From Fibrobacterota bacterium (lineage in GTDB: Bacteria; Fibrobacterota; Chitinivibrionia; Chitinivibrionales; Chitinispirillaceae): DNA of 51,182 nt. A program made the translations under genes and the position numbers. This document shows positions 34,185 to 42,892 of the stretch, piece by piece (within the stretch, counting starts at the first letter, position 1; every line of letters begins with the position of its first letter). The DNA lies in contig JAEYNR010000055.1 in the NCBI GenBank assembly GCA_023412475.1, forward strand, positions 1 through 51,182, written 5' to 3'. Below the pieces are notes generated by a model, which did no database searches, was not told the origin of the DNA, and was given only the letters and a program-made list of their open reading frames with translations.

Positions 34185-34301
34185 AATAAAGTGGTTTAGT
34201 TTCATTTAAAAAACATTTCCTCAATCGGCACGAAATGTGATAGTATTATTTTTACAGTTCTTGAAACAAGTGTTGGGTTTAATTCTTGAAGGAGACTTCA
34301 T

Positions 34302-35729
34302 TTGAATCTTGGTCTTGACATGTCACTGAGGCTTCAACAGAAGCTATCATTTCAGATGATACAGTCACTGAAACTATTGCAGGTTAATACTCTTCAGCTA
34401 GAGCAGCTTCTTAAGACCGAGCTGGAAATGAATCCAGTTTTGGAGGCTACCGATGAGCTTGAAAACGAAACAGAGGAGATGCAAGAGCAGCAGGAAAAGG
34501 ACAGCTCTGAAGATAAAGAGGAAGAAGAACTTGACATAAATGAAGATAATATTGATTGGGAAGAATACCTGGAGGAAGGCTTTGATCTGGGTTATTCCTA
34601 CAACGAAGAGGTAGATAAAAACGAAGAGCGTTACGAGCCTACACCTATTTACCAGATCACTCTGGAAGAACACCTCAACAATCAGTTGTCAGAAAGAAAA
34701 CTCGACGAAAAAAATAAACTATTGGTTCAACTGCTTATCGGAAGCCTTGATATCGATGGATATCTGCGTATTCCTCTGGAAGATTTGGCAGATTTTGTTA
34801 AAGTGTCGGTTTTTGAGATCGAGGAGGCTCTTCATATACTCTGGAAAATGGAACCTTATGGAGTGGGCGCACGGAACCTCAGAGAATGTATCCTTCTTCA
34901 ATTGCGCTACCAGGGCCTGGAGAACACTCTGGCAATGCGAGTCGTCGATGAAACCTGGGAACTCTTTGAAAAACTTAAAATCCCTGAAATCTCCAGACAT
35001 TTCGGTGTGGAGCCCCGCCAGGTGCAGGAAGCTTTGGATGCTTTAAAGTCCATAAACCCAAAACCAGGCTACCAGTATAATCCAGATAAACCATCCACCA
35101 TCATTCCCGATTTGATTGTGGAGAAAATCGATGGAAAATTCATGGTTATGCTCAATGACCGCTCGGTTCCTTCACTGCATATCAATAAATCCTATGCAAA
35201 TCTGATAAAACGAGGCAGCAACGCTAAAAGGGATGTTAAAAAGTACATTCGTGAAAAATTCAACAGCGCCACCTGGTTTATCCGTTCTATCGAACAGCGC
35301 AAAACTACCATGCTCAAGGTGATGTATGCCATTATAGAACGTCAGAACGATTTCTTTGAAAAGGGACCTCCAAATCTGCATCCATTAAAGCTTCAGGATG
35401 TAGCAGATATGGTAGAAATGCATATCTCTACTGTAAGCCGGGTGACCAGCAATAAATACGTGCAGACCAGACATGGAATATTTGAGCTTAAATATTTCTT
35501 TACTGAAGCAGTTGGACGGGATCCCGAAGGAACCGATATCTCATCTGAGAGGATTAAAAACCGTATCAGGCAACTGGTTAATTCCGAAAGCTCAAAAAAG
35601 CCCTTATCAGATCAGAAAATCTCCGATATTCTCTCTATTGAGAATTTACCGGTTGCACGTAGAACCGTGGCTAAATACAGAGAACAGATGAAAATTCTCC
35701 CTGCAAGGCTGCGTCAGAAATACGAATAA
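34302..35729 (+). CDS. rpoN: RNA polymerase sigma-54 factor
   Basis: Recognises -24/-12 promoters and needs enhancer-binding ATPases. The activator-interacting region I is LRLQQKLSFQMIQSLKLLQVNTLQLEQLL, region II is acidic (EEEELDINEDNIDWEE), and the core-binding domain follows. The HTH region is MHISTVSRVTSNKYVQTRHGIFELKYFF and the RpoN box is ARRTVAKYREQMKI near the C-terminus. Length 475 is normal. TTG start at 34302 with AAGGAG 7 nt upstream is preferred over the ATG at 34320. Its location right after lptB matches many proteobacteria. Two sigma54-like promoters lie elsewhere in the window (5337, 7486). Confidence 0.96.
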   Translation: MNLGLDMSLRLQQKLSFQMIQSLKLLQVNTLQLEQLLKTELEMNPVLEATDELENETEEMQEQQEKDSSEDKEEEELDINEDNIDWEEYLEEGFDLGYSYNEEVDKNEERYEPTPIYQITLEEHLNNQLSERKLDEKNKLLVQLLIGSLDIDGYLRIPLEDLADFVKVSVFEIEEALHILWKMEPYGVGARNLRECILLQLRYQGLENTLAMRVVDETWELFEKLKIPEISRHFGVEPRQVQEALDALKSINPKPGYQYNPDKPSTIIPDLIVEKIDGKFMVMLNDRSVPSLHINKSYANLIKRGSNAKRDVKKYIREKFNSATWFIRSIEQRKTTMLKVMYAIIERQNDFFEKGPPNLHPLKLQDVADMVEMHISTVSRVTSNKYVQTRHGIFELKYFFTEAVGRDPEGTDISSERIKNRIRQLVNSESSKKPLSDQKISDILSIENLPVARRTVAKYREQMKILPARLRQKYE

Positions 35730-36055
35730 ATTCTGAGCTGCCCCTTGGTTGCTCATAATCTTTAGCGTACCTCAAGATCCTCAATTTCATAAAGCTGGTG
35801 GTCCCCTCACTTTGTAAACTTCAGGCTGTTTGGAACACACTTATCTTTGTTTAAACTTAGGATTTTGTGATTTGGAATTTCGTTCATTTTGGATATTATC
35901 AGGAATTAGTTCATACTTTTTGCAATTAGATAGCTTCAGTTGCCACAAAAGATCATTCGTTTTCTGAAAACAAATTATATTCTCTTAACGTAGTCCTTAT
36001 GGTTAACTAATCGTTTTTCAAGAAATTACCGGTACTTATAGAGGTGTGCTTATAA
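35730..36055. other. 326-bp spacer with partial repeat R2
   Basis: Between rpoN and lipA. It contains GTTTAAACTTAGGATTTTGT and GATTTGGAATTTCGTTC (35858-35888), similar to the AT-rich arm of repeat R2. No gene and no clear terminator for rpoN. Confidence 0.5.
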
Positions 36056-36949
36056 ATGATAGAAGTCAAAAAGGAATGCAAGGTTGCTCAGGAAACTAAA
36101 GGAGTAATGCCTTCCTGGCTTAAGCGCAAAATTGCTTTCTCAGGCAAACATAACAGCATTCGCCATAATATCCATGCAAAAGGCCTCCACACGGTCTGTA
36201 TAGAGGCCAAATGCCCCAATAGAGGCGAGTGCTACTCCAGAGGCGTAGCCACTTTCCTTATCATGGGAAATTTCTGCACCAGAAACTGCTCATTCTGCAG
36301 CGTTTTTCATGGCACCCCTCCAAAACTTGATCCCTTTGAACCGGATCACATAGTAGAGGCGGTAGCAGAGTTGAAACTTAGACACGTGGTACTCACCTCG
36401 GTCACCAGAGATGATCTTCAAGACGGTGGCGCATCGGTTTATGCTTCAATTGTGCAAAAACTCAAAGCACATCTTCCGGATGTAACTACTGAACTATTAA
36501 TTCCAGATTTAAAGGGAGATGTTACGGCTTTAGATACCATCTTTAGCAGCAAACCGAACATTCTGAACCATAATGTTGAAACTGTACCGCAACTTTACCC
36601 TGTTATCAGACCCCAAGCTTCATTTCAGCGCTCACTTGAGGTGCTTAGTCGTGCATCTAATCAGGGTTTAACCACAAAATCCGGTATAATGGTTGGCTTG
36701 GGAGAGAAATTTGAAGAAGTGACACAAACTATGGAGGCACTGCAAAGAAATGGCTGCTCCATTCTTACTATTGGCCAGTACCTGCAGCCATCTCCTGAAC
36801 AGATAAAGGTGGCAGAATTTGTCCACCCGGAAGTTTTTAAGAAATATTCAGAAACCGCAAAAGAGATGGGGTTTAGGGAGGTTTTTGCAGGTCCTTATGT
36901 GAGAAGTTCTTACAGAGCAGATGAGTTGTGTAACAAGGTTATTAAATGA
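36056..36949 (+). CDS. lipA: Lipoyl synthase
   Basis: Radical-SAM enzyme inserting two sulfurs into octanoyl groups on lipoyl domains. It carries both iron-sulfur cluster motifs: auxiliary cluster CIEAKCPNRGEC (CX4CX5C, ~44-55) and the radical-SAM CTRNCSFC (CX3CX2C). TSVTRDDLQDGGASVYA, the NHNVETVPQLYPVIRP block and the C-terminal RSSY (in VRSSYRADEL) are all typical. Length 297. ATG at 36056 after GAGGTGTGCTTATAA. No lipB or other lipoate gene is adjacent; a 28-bp imperfect hairpin follows the stop (36951-36978). Confidence 0.96.
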   Translation: MIEVKKECKVAQETKGVMPSWLKRKIAFSGKHNSIRHNIHAKGLHTVCIEAKCPNRGECYSRGVATFLIMGNFCTRNCSFCSVFHGTPPKLDPFEPDHIVEAVAELKLRHVVLTSVTRDDLQDGGASVYASIVQKLKAHLPDVTTELLIPDLKGDVTALDTIFSSKPNILNHNVETVPQLYPVIRPQASFQRSLEVLSRASNQGLTTKSGIMVGLGEKFEEVTQTMEALQRNGCSILTIGQYLQPSPEQIKVAEFVHPEVFKKYSETAKEMGFREVFAGPYVRSSYRADELCNKVIK

Positions 36950-37086
36950 CACTTGGACTGTATAAATACTGTTCAAGTTCGGATATAAATGATAACATTA
37001 GTCTTATTGATTTAAAGAAAATGCTGGCAATTTTTGCTGTGCAGTTTCAGAATTTGTTCAACCATTTCAAAAGGAGACGGTGAACC

Positions 37087-37383
37087 ATGGAGATTCAGAT
37101 CACCTCACGTCGCAACAAAGCATCACAAGCACTTCAAGAGACAATCACCGCCGAGTTAAACAAAATGGAGAAGTTCTTCGATAAGATCACCTCAGCTCAC
37201 GTAGTTTTAGACAGTGAACATGTTGAGAAAACCGTTGAAATAACTATGAGCACTCAAGGACGTCAGGTAGTCGCGTTTGCCAAAGCAGAAAGTATTGGTA
37301 AAGCTATTGATGATGCACTGGCCAAAACCGAACGGCAGTTGAAAAAACTGAATCAGAAAATTAAAAGTCACAAACCAGCTTAA
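37087..37383 (+). CDS. hpf: Ribosome hibernation-promoting factor, short form (HPF/RaiA)
   Basis: Binds the 30S subunit near the decoding centre in starved or resting cells. 98 residues with a beta-alpha-beta-beta-beta-alpha fold: MEIQITSRRNKASQALQETI, then HVVLDSEHVEKTVEITMS and a C-terminal helix IGKAIDDALAKTERQLKKLNQKI. The short form lacks the dimerisation domain of long HPF. ATG with GGAGACGGTG upstream. Its proximity to rpoN is a conserved feature and explains the old name sigma54 modulation protein. Confidence 0.95.
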   Translation: MEIQITSRRNKASQALQETITAELNKMEKFFDKITSAHVVLDSEHVEKTVEITMSTQGRQVVAFAKAESIGKAIDDALAKTERQLKKLNQKIKSHKPA

Positions 37384-37395
37384 CATTTCACATAC

Positions 37396-37445
37396 AGAAA
37401 CTTTCCGCTGCCCTGGACTTTTTCGGCCATGGCAGGAAAGTTTCT
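37396..37445. promoter_or_regulatory. Strong hairpin between hpf and the MCE gene
   Basis: AGAAACTTTCCGCTGCC (37396-37412) pairs with GGCAGGAAAGTTTCT (37431-37445), about 15 bp with one small bulge and an 18-nt loop. There is no T-run after it, and the ribosome binding site of the next gene lies 15 bp further. It may stabilise the hpf 3' end or set the level of the downstream genes. Confidence 0.55.
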
Positions 37446-37471
37446 CTGTTTGCAGCCGAAAGGAGTTGGTT

Positions 37472-38413
37472 GTGAAAAAAACCAATATGGATCTGGTAGT
37501 TGGTGGATCCATCCTGATTTCGATAGTAATTCTTATTGGTGGAGTATTGTGGTTAAAAGATGTTTCTGTATCCGCAAAAATGGCCTCATATACTGTTCTT
37601 TTCCCCAATGTTGGAACACTGCAGATCGGAGATCCTGTAAAAGTTAATGGTGTTTCCAAAGGTTCTGTTTCAGACATTTATCTAAGCACCAATGGTGTGG
37701 CGGTAGTGCTTGATATTGAGAAATCAGTAAAATTAACCGACTCCTGCCAGTTTAGCGTTCAAAACATTGGGATAATGGGAGAACGCGGAATTGGGATACT
37801 GTATTCAGACAAAGGACAGCCTGTAAAGGCGAATACCAAATCTGACACCAGTTTTGTTCCCGGAGTTTTCGACCCTGGAATAGCGGAAGCGATGTCTATG
37901 TTGGGAGTGGTGTTAGCTGAAGTGGAAACGCTTGTGGGAAATGTGAGCTCAATTGTACAAACCACAGTGGGAGATACCACTTTTGTGTCGGTATTTAAAA
38001 CCTTAGTTAATCGTCTGGATACTATATCCGATGTTGCACAAGCACTTCTTACAGAAAACAAGCCGGTTATTGATCGCAGTATGAAAAATCTGCAGACCAT
38101 CTCGAGCGATCTTAAGGAAGTTGTTTTAAGAAACAGTGACCATATTGATGCAATAATGAACAACGGCGACTCTCTCTCGGCATCAGCTCTTTCAATTGCC
38201 GCACAGGTTGATTCGCTTACAGTCTCATTAAATCAGATAATCGGTCAGGTAAAAGAGGGCGAAGGTTCTTTAGGAATGATTGTCAATGATTCTGAATTCT
38301 ATCATGACCTAAAAAAGACCATTGCCAGTCTGGATACATTAATAAATGAAGTGCAGGGAGACGCACTTAAACTAAGAATAAAACTAGGATTTGGTAGAAA
38401 AAAGAAAAATTAG
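37472..38413 (+). CDS. mlaD: MCE-domain (MlaD-like) phospholipid transport protein
   Basis: Single-span membrane protein with one MCE domain, a substrate-binding ring in lipid transport between membranes. The membrane helix is at ~9-30 (VVGGSILISIVILIGGVLWL) and the MCE core is VLFPNVGTLQIGDPVKVNGVSKGSVSDI...VLDIEKSVKLTDSCQFSVQNIGIMGERGIGI. A long helical region follows with periodic LxxxxxxL (~140-300), as in elongated needle-forming MCE proteins. Start GTG 37472 with AAGGAG 6 nt upstream. No MlaE permease or MlaF ATPase is present, so the partner genes must lie elsewhere. Confidence 0.9.
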   Translation: MKKTNMDLVVGGSILISIVILIGGVLWLKDVSVSAKMASYTVLFPNVGTLQIGDPVKVNGVSKGSVSDIYLSTNGVAVVLDIEKSVKLTDSCQFSVQNIGIMGERGIGILYSDKGQPVKANTKSDTSFVPGVFDPGIAEAMSMLGVVLAEVETLVGNVSSIVQTTVGDTTFVSVFKTLVNRLDTISDVAQALLTENKPVIDRSMKNLQTISSDLKEVVLRNSDHIDAIMNNGDSLSASALSIAAQVDSLTVSLNQIIGQVKEGEGSLGMIVNDSEFYHDLKKTIASLDTLINEVQGDALKLRIKLGFGRKKKN

Positions 38414-38414
38414 T

Positions 38415-38681
38415 ATGGCAGAAAGACTTATATCAGTAATTAATACGTTAGGCATCCATGCCCGTCCTGCATCGATGGTCGTGCAGACGGCAATGAAATT
38501 TAAATCAAGTATAACCTTATCAAAAGGCGGGGTATCAGCCGATGCCAAGAGTATCATGAGTGTGATGATGCTTGCTGCAGCTTATAAATCACAAGTCCTT
38601 ATCCGGGCAACCGGAGAAGATGAAGATGAGGCTATTGAGGCTATTGCTTCCTTATTTGAGAAAAAATTTAATGAGGAATAG
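38415..38681 (+). CDS. ptsH: HPr-family phosphocarrier protein (HPr or NPr)
   Basis: Phosphocarrier of the sugar or nitrogen PTS. 88 residues. The phosphorylated His lies in LGIHARPASMVVQTA (~H15). The second signature is SADAKSIMSVMMLAAAYKSQVLIRATGEDEDEAI with the Ser46-equivalent serine in KSIMS, the HPr kinase target in species that have that kinase. It begins 1 bp after the MCE gene stop. Its place a few genes after rpoN-hpf matches the position of NPr in the rpoN region of proteobacteria, so a regulatory PTS role is possible. No EI or EIIA gene is nearby. Confidence 0.93.
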   Translation: MAERLISVINTLGIHARPASMVVQTAMKFKSSITLSKGGVSADAKSIMSVMMLAAAYKSQVLIRATGEDEDEAIEAIASLFEKKFNEE

Positions 38682-38728
38682 TCTGGTTCAACTACTATTT
38701 TATCCTCTTTAATTAAGCTCCAACCTGA

Positions 38729-38790
38729 TTATCGAAAAATCTGCGATAACCGCACAGGAGTTATAACTGACTTATATTCAGTCATTTTTT
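38729..38790 (+). terminator. Hairpin series with T-run just before hom
   Basis: TTATCG (38729-38734) can pair with CGATAA (38744-38749). GATAAC (38745-38750) can instead pair with GTTATA (38760-38765), leaving TGACT/AGTCA (38768-38772/38780-38784) followed by TTTTTT. The last stem is only 5 bp. It may simply end the ptsH transcript, or form an attenuator 31 bp before the hom start codon. Confidence 0.4.
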
Positions 38791-38821
38791 CTTTCCATAT
38801 AGACTACAAGAAAGGACCCAC

Positions 38822-40123
38822 ATGAATGAGATTCGAATTGGCTTAATCGGTGCCGGAACAGTCGGTGGAGGTGTGGTAAAGGTTCTGGCCAATAGAATTG
38901 AGGCTTTCAAAAAAGAATTGGGACTTTCTATCAAACTGGCTCGTGTTGCAGACAAGGTCAGCTCAAGATTTAATGAACTACCAGTACAAGATGCTATTTG
39001 TACAACCGAAGCAAATGATATTATTAACGACCCATCTATCGATATAGTTATAGAGCTTATCGGGGGCACCACATTTGCCAAAACCGTTGTTCTGGACGCG
39101 CTTAATCATAAAAAGCATGTAATAACAGCCAATAAGGCACTGATTGCTGAATTTGGACCGCAAATCTTTGAATGCGCAGAAAAAAACAATGTATCTCTAT
39201 ACTTTGAAGCATCGGTTGGTGGTGGTATGCCGGTAATAAAAGCCATTAGAGAGGGATTGGTTGGAAACGACATTTTCTCGGTCAAAACCATTATCAATGG
39301 AACCTGTAATTATATCCTCTCAACCATGACCTCAGAGGGTCTTCCCTTTGAGCAGGTGCTCAAAGCAGCACAGGAAAAAGGGTACGCGGAAGCCGATCCG
39401 GCTTTGGATATCAGCGGTGGCGATAGTGGTCATAAGGTGGCTATACTGGCTTCATTGATAAGCAACGGCTACATCTGCTATGACAGGATTCACAAAGAAG
39501 GAATTACCACTATCGGAGCTCAAGATATTGCTTTTGCCTTTGAGCTGGGGTATGTAATCAAACTTCTGGGTGTTATTAAAAAAGATAAGGTTGCGGATGG
39601 TCTGGATGTCCGTGTGCACCCGGCGATGTTGCGTAAAAATCATATACTGGCCTCAGTCTCAGACGCTTTTAATGCTGTTTTGATTGAAGGTGATGCTGTC
39701 GGTCAGATTCTTCTTTACGGCAAAGGTGCCGGTGAGATGCCTACTGCATCTGCAGTTGTAAGCGATGTTATAGATGTTGCCAGAAACATTTCAGGTAAAA
39801 CCCCGATTCGTGTTCCAATGGGCTTTTATAGTTCCAATCATGAGGTAAGTGTTAAAACAATAGACACTATTACTTCCAGATACTATTTGCGATTTACAGT
39901 AGAGGACAGACCCGGGGTCCTTGCATCTATCACATCAGACCTGAGCAATCAGGGAATCTCCATCGCATCAGTAATTCAGAAGGAGTGGCATTCTGACAAT
40001 AGTGTCCCGGTTATTATTTTAACGCATCAGGCATCGGAAAAAGGGATTAATCTTGCTTTAATGAAAATCGAGCAGTCTGATTACATCAGAGCGAAAACAC
40101 AATTAATCCGTATAGAAGATTGA
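38822..40123 (+). CDS. hom: Homoserine dehydrogenase
   Basis: Reduces aspartate semialdehyde to homoserine with NAD(P)H, the branch point to threonine and methionine. Nucleotide-binding motif GLIGAGTVGGGVVKVL at the start, catalytic ANKALIAEFG and GGGMPVIKAIREGL, then ILNGT-equivalent IINGTCNYILS and EADPALDISGGDSGHKVAIL. A C-terminal ACT domain (~350-433, YYLRFTVEDRPGVLASITSDLSN) is presumably for threonine feedback. Length 433 is typical; not fused to aspartokinase. ATG with AAGGA upstream; thrC follows after 29 bp. Confidence 0.97.
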   Translation: MNEIRIGLIGAGTVGGGVVKVLANRIEAFKKELGLSIKLARVADKVSSRFNELPVQDAICTTEANDIINDPSIDIVIELIGGTTFAKTVVLDALNHKKHVITANKALIAEFGPQIFECAEKNNVSLYFEASVGGGMPVIKAIREGLVGNDIFSVKTIINGTCNYILSTMTSEGLPFEQVLKAAQEKGYAEADPALDISGGDSGHKVAILASLISNGYICYDRIHKEGITTIGAQDIAFAFELGYVIKLLGVIKKDKVADGLDVRVHPAMLRKNHILASVSDAFNAVLIEGDAVGQILLYGKGAGEMPTASAVVSDVIDVARNISGKTPIRVPMGFYSSNHEVSVKTIDTITSRYYLRFTVEDRPGVLASITSDLSNQGISIASVIQKEWHSDNSVPVIILTHQASEKGINLALMKIEQSDYIRAKTQLIRIED

Positions 40124-40152
40124 TAAACAATATACCCTGTTGTTGAGGAATT

Positions 40153-41643
40153 ATGCTTTATATCAGTACTAGAGGCAATCATTCACCAGTATCATCATCT
40201 GAGGCAATATGCATGGGAATGGTTCCTCAGGGCGGTTTATTTGTTCCGGAATCGATTCCGCACCTGAGCAAGGATTTTTTGTGTTCAGCAGCCAATTACC
40301 AAACTGTAGCCCACGATATATTCAGCCGTTTTCTGACCGATTTTACCTCTGAAGAGCTCGATTTATGTATCAGCAAGGCATATAACTCCGAAAAATTTGG
40401 AAGCGATACTGTAATCAACCAAATAGAGCTCGAACCGGGATTCTCCATTCTGGAACTATGGCATGGACCAACCGCTGCTTTTAAAGATATTGCATTGCAG
40501 ATAATGCCTCATCTTCTACAGATCTCAAAAAAGAAAAACAACAGCTCCTGCCATACTGCCATACTGGTTGCCACTTCCGGTGATACCGGTAAAGCTGCAC
40601 TGGAAGGTTTTAAAAATATTGAAGGAATTTCAATAATGGTTTTTTTCCCTCACGAAGGAGTCAGTGAGGTACAGAGGCTTCAGATGGTTACCACCGATGG
40701 CAATAACACCGCTGTATTTGCAGTCAAAGGTAATTTTGATGACTGTCAGACTGCAGTAAAAAAGATTTTCATTGATGGTTCACTTAAAGACAGCCTCTTA
40801 CAAAGTGATATCAAATTATCTTCTGCCAATTCGATTAACTGGGGAAGACTGTGTCCTCAGATTGTCTACTATGTTAAATCCTATATCGACCTGGTGGAAA
40901 AAAAACAGATTCAACCGGGTGAAGAGATAAACTTCTGCGTTCCAACAGGCAATTTTGGAAATATTCTGGCTGCTTATTATGCTAAAATAATGGGTGTACC
41001 CATAAAGAAACTTATCTGTGCATCAAACAAAAATCATATACTACCCGACTTTTTCTCTAAAGGCATTTACGATTCAAACCGTGACTTTTACAAAACCAAT
41101 TCCCCATCGATGGATATTCTTATCTCATCAAATCTTGAGCGTTTTCTTTTTGAAGTCACCTGCCATAATGCTGAAAAAATCCATGCCTGGTACAAAACAC
41201 TGAGCACCTGCGGCAAGTTCGAAATCGATGCCACTACCCGACAAGCAATCGATTCGGTAATAATAAGCGGGTGGATTGATGAAGATGAAGTTTTATCAAC
41301 TATAGGAAATGTGTATAACCGATCAGGCTATGTGGTAGACACACACACAGCGGTAGGAATAGCTCTTTGCAATAAGCTTGGCCCCTTCGAACATTACACT
41401 GCTATAGCTTCGACTGCAAGTCCATATAAATTCAGTTGTGATGTGCTCAGTGGCATTGACAAGTCCAAGCACAGTGATGAATTTGAATGTATAAGACAGA
41501 TCTCTTCTATCTCAAATAAACCGGTACATCGGGCTCTTAGTCAATTAAAGGAGCGTCCTGTACTGCATAAAACGGTTATTGAAATAGATCAGATGAAAGA
41601 AAGTATCCTTAATACCCTGACAAAAAATTGCCTTTCAGAATGA
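40153..41643 (+). CDS. thrC: Threonine synthase
   Basis: PLP enzyme converting O-phosphohomoserine to threonine. The N-terminal MLYISTRGNHSPVSSSEAICMGMVPQGGLFVPE is characteristic of the longer, yeast/E. coli-type enzymes. The PLP lysine is in LWHGPTAAFKDIALQ (~112-126); VATSGDTGKAALEGF and VPTGNFGNILAAYYAK bind the cofactor phosphate. Length 496. It requires phosphohomoserine, but no conventional thrB is in this operon; see the following gene. Confidence 0.96.
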   Translation: MLYISTRGNHSPVSSSEAICMGMVPQGGLFVPESIPHLSKDFLCSAANYQTVAHDIFSRFLTDFTSEELDLCISKAYNSEKFGSDTVINQIELEPGFSILELWHGPTAAFKDIALQIMPHLLQISKKKNNSSCHTAILVATSGDTGKAALEGFKNIEGISIMVFFPHEGVSEVQRLQMVTTDGNNTAVFAVKGNFDDCQTAVKKIFIDGSLKDSLLQSDIKLSSANSINWGRLCPQIVYYVKSYIDLVEKKQIQPGEEINFCVPTGNFGNILAAYYAKIMGVPIKKLICASNKNHILPDFFSKGIYDSNRDFYKTNSPSMDILISSNLERFLFEVTCHNAEKIHAWYKTLSTCGKFEIDATTRQAIDSVIISGWIDEDEVLSTIGNVYNRSGYVVDTHTAVGIALCNKLGPFEHYTAIASTASPYKFSCDVLSGIDKSKHSDEFECIRQISSISNKPVHRALSQLKERPVLHKTVIEIDQMKESILNTLTKNCLSE

Positions 41644-41700
41644 TACACTTCCGGAACAATCCTTCAGAATTTACAGCAACATTACGGAGAATATCAGATA

Positions 41701-42882
41701 ATGAGCTTTAAATATGCTATCCTTGTGGGTGATGGTATGGCGGATCATCCTGTTTTAGAATTGGGAAACCTTACTCCGCTGGCGTATGCAAAAACTCCAA
41801 ATATGGACTCGGTGGCCAATAATGGACATACTGGTCTTGTTTCAACTATCCCAAATGGTATGCAACCAGGAAGTGATGTAGCCAATCTATCTTTATTAGG
41901 TTATGATCCTGGATGCTATTATAGCGGTAGAGCACCAATAGAAGCTGCCAGCATGGGTATTGCATTATCACCTAAAGACACTGCATTCAGATGCAATCTG
42001 GTTACTATTGAAAATAACCTCATGGTTGATTACTCTGCTGGTCATGTAGATACTAAAAGTGCAAATCAAATTATTTATCAATTACAAAAAGAACTGGGAA
42101 CCGACAGGATTCGTTTCTATCCGGGTGTTAGCTATAGACATCTGGTGATGATCTCAGATTTTCCCCAAAATCTTAAGACCACCCCACCCCATGACATAAC
42201 CGACTGTGAAATAACTCCACATTTGCCATCTGGTAACGGTGCAGACATAATCACATCCCTTATGGAGAAAGCCCATTCTGTCATTTCCAGCGTCATCGCT
42301 AATCAACAAAGTAGTGAAATTAAAGCCAAAGCAACTGATATCTGGTTATGGGGACAGGGAAGTTCTCTGAAACTTCCTACACTTAAGGAGCTATTTTCTC
42401 TTAACGGATCGGTCATATCAGCCGTTGATCTGGTCAAAGGATTAGGTGTACTGGCCGGGCTCGAAGTTCCTTCTGTTGAAGGTGCCACCGGTTACCTAGG
42501 AACTAACTATGCTGGAAAAACAAAAGCCGCTTTCAAGGCATTTGAAACCCAGAATCTGGTTTATCTGCATGTCGAAGCACCAGATGAGACCTCGCATGAA
42601 GGATCACTTCAGAAAAAAATTCAGGCGATCGAAGAATTTGATTCTTTTGTGGTTGGTGAAGTATTAAAATACCAGAAAGAACACCCAGAGCTTAGAATAC
42701 TTGTCACACCGGATCATGCTACACCAGTCTCCTTAAAAACTCATTCATCGGAGCCGGTGCCTTATGCATGTAGTGGTCCAGGGATAGATAAAGATTCAAG
42801 CACCAACTATTCAGAGATCTCTGCTGAAAAAAATAGTGTTTTGACCGGACCTGAACTCTTCAGATATTTTATTCAAAAATGA
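41701..42882 (+). CDS. apgM: ApgM-family phosphoglycerate mutase-like protein, probable alternative homoserine kinase
   Basis: Alkaline-phosphatase-superfamily metalloenzyme of the archaeal-type cofactor-independent phosphoglycerate mutase family. The N-terminus YAILVGDGMAD holds a metal ligand, and AKTPNMDSVANNG and GMQPGSDVANLSLLGYDP contain the catalytic-serine region (GSD). C-terminal metal ligands are in HVEAPDETSHEG and VTPDHATPVSLKTHSSEPVPY. Length 393. Family members encoded beside hom and thrC are proposed homoserine kinases replacing ThrB, and this order hom-thrC-apgM with no thrB supports that role here. A glycolytic mutase function is not excluded. Confidence 0.9.
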   Translation: MSFKYAILVGDGMADHPVLELGNLTPLAYAKTPNMDSVANNGHTGLVSTIPNGMQPGSDVANLSLLGYDPGCYYSGRAPIEAASMGIALSPKDTAFRCNLVTIENNLMVDYSAGHVDTKSANQIIYQLQKELGTDRIRFYPGVSYRHLVMISDFPQNLKTTPPHDITDCEITPHLPSGNGADIITSLMEKAHSVISSVIANQQSSEIKAKATDIWLWGQGSSLKLPTLKELFSLNGSVISAVDLVKGLGVLAGLEVPSVEGATGYLGTNYAGKTKAAFKAFETQNLVYLHVEAPDETSHEGSLQKKIQAIEEFDSFVVGEVLKYQKEHPELRILVTPDHATPVSLKTHSSEPVPYACSGPGIDKDSSTNYSEISAEKNSVLTGPELFRYFIQK

Positions 42883-42892
42883 GAAATTAGTA

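Noticed and set aside
37025..37045. sigma54-like TGGCAATTTTTGCTG before hpf
   Set aside because: The GG-GC spacing is 8 bp instead of the required 10.
38641..38720. Threonine attenuator leader peptide before hom
   Set aside because: The Thr-Thr-Ile codons after the ptsH stop have no start codon in frame.
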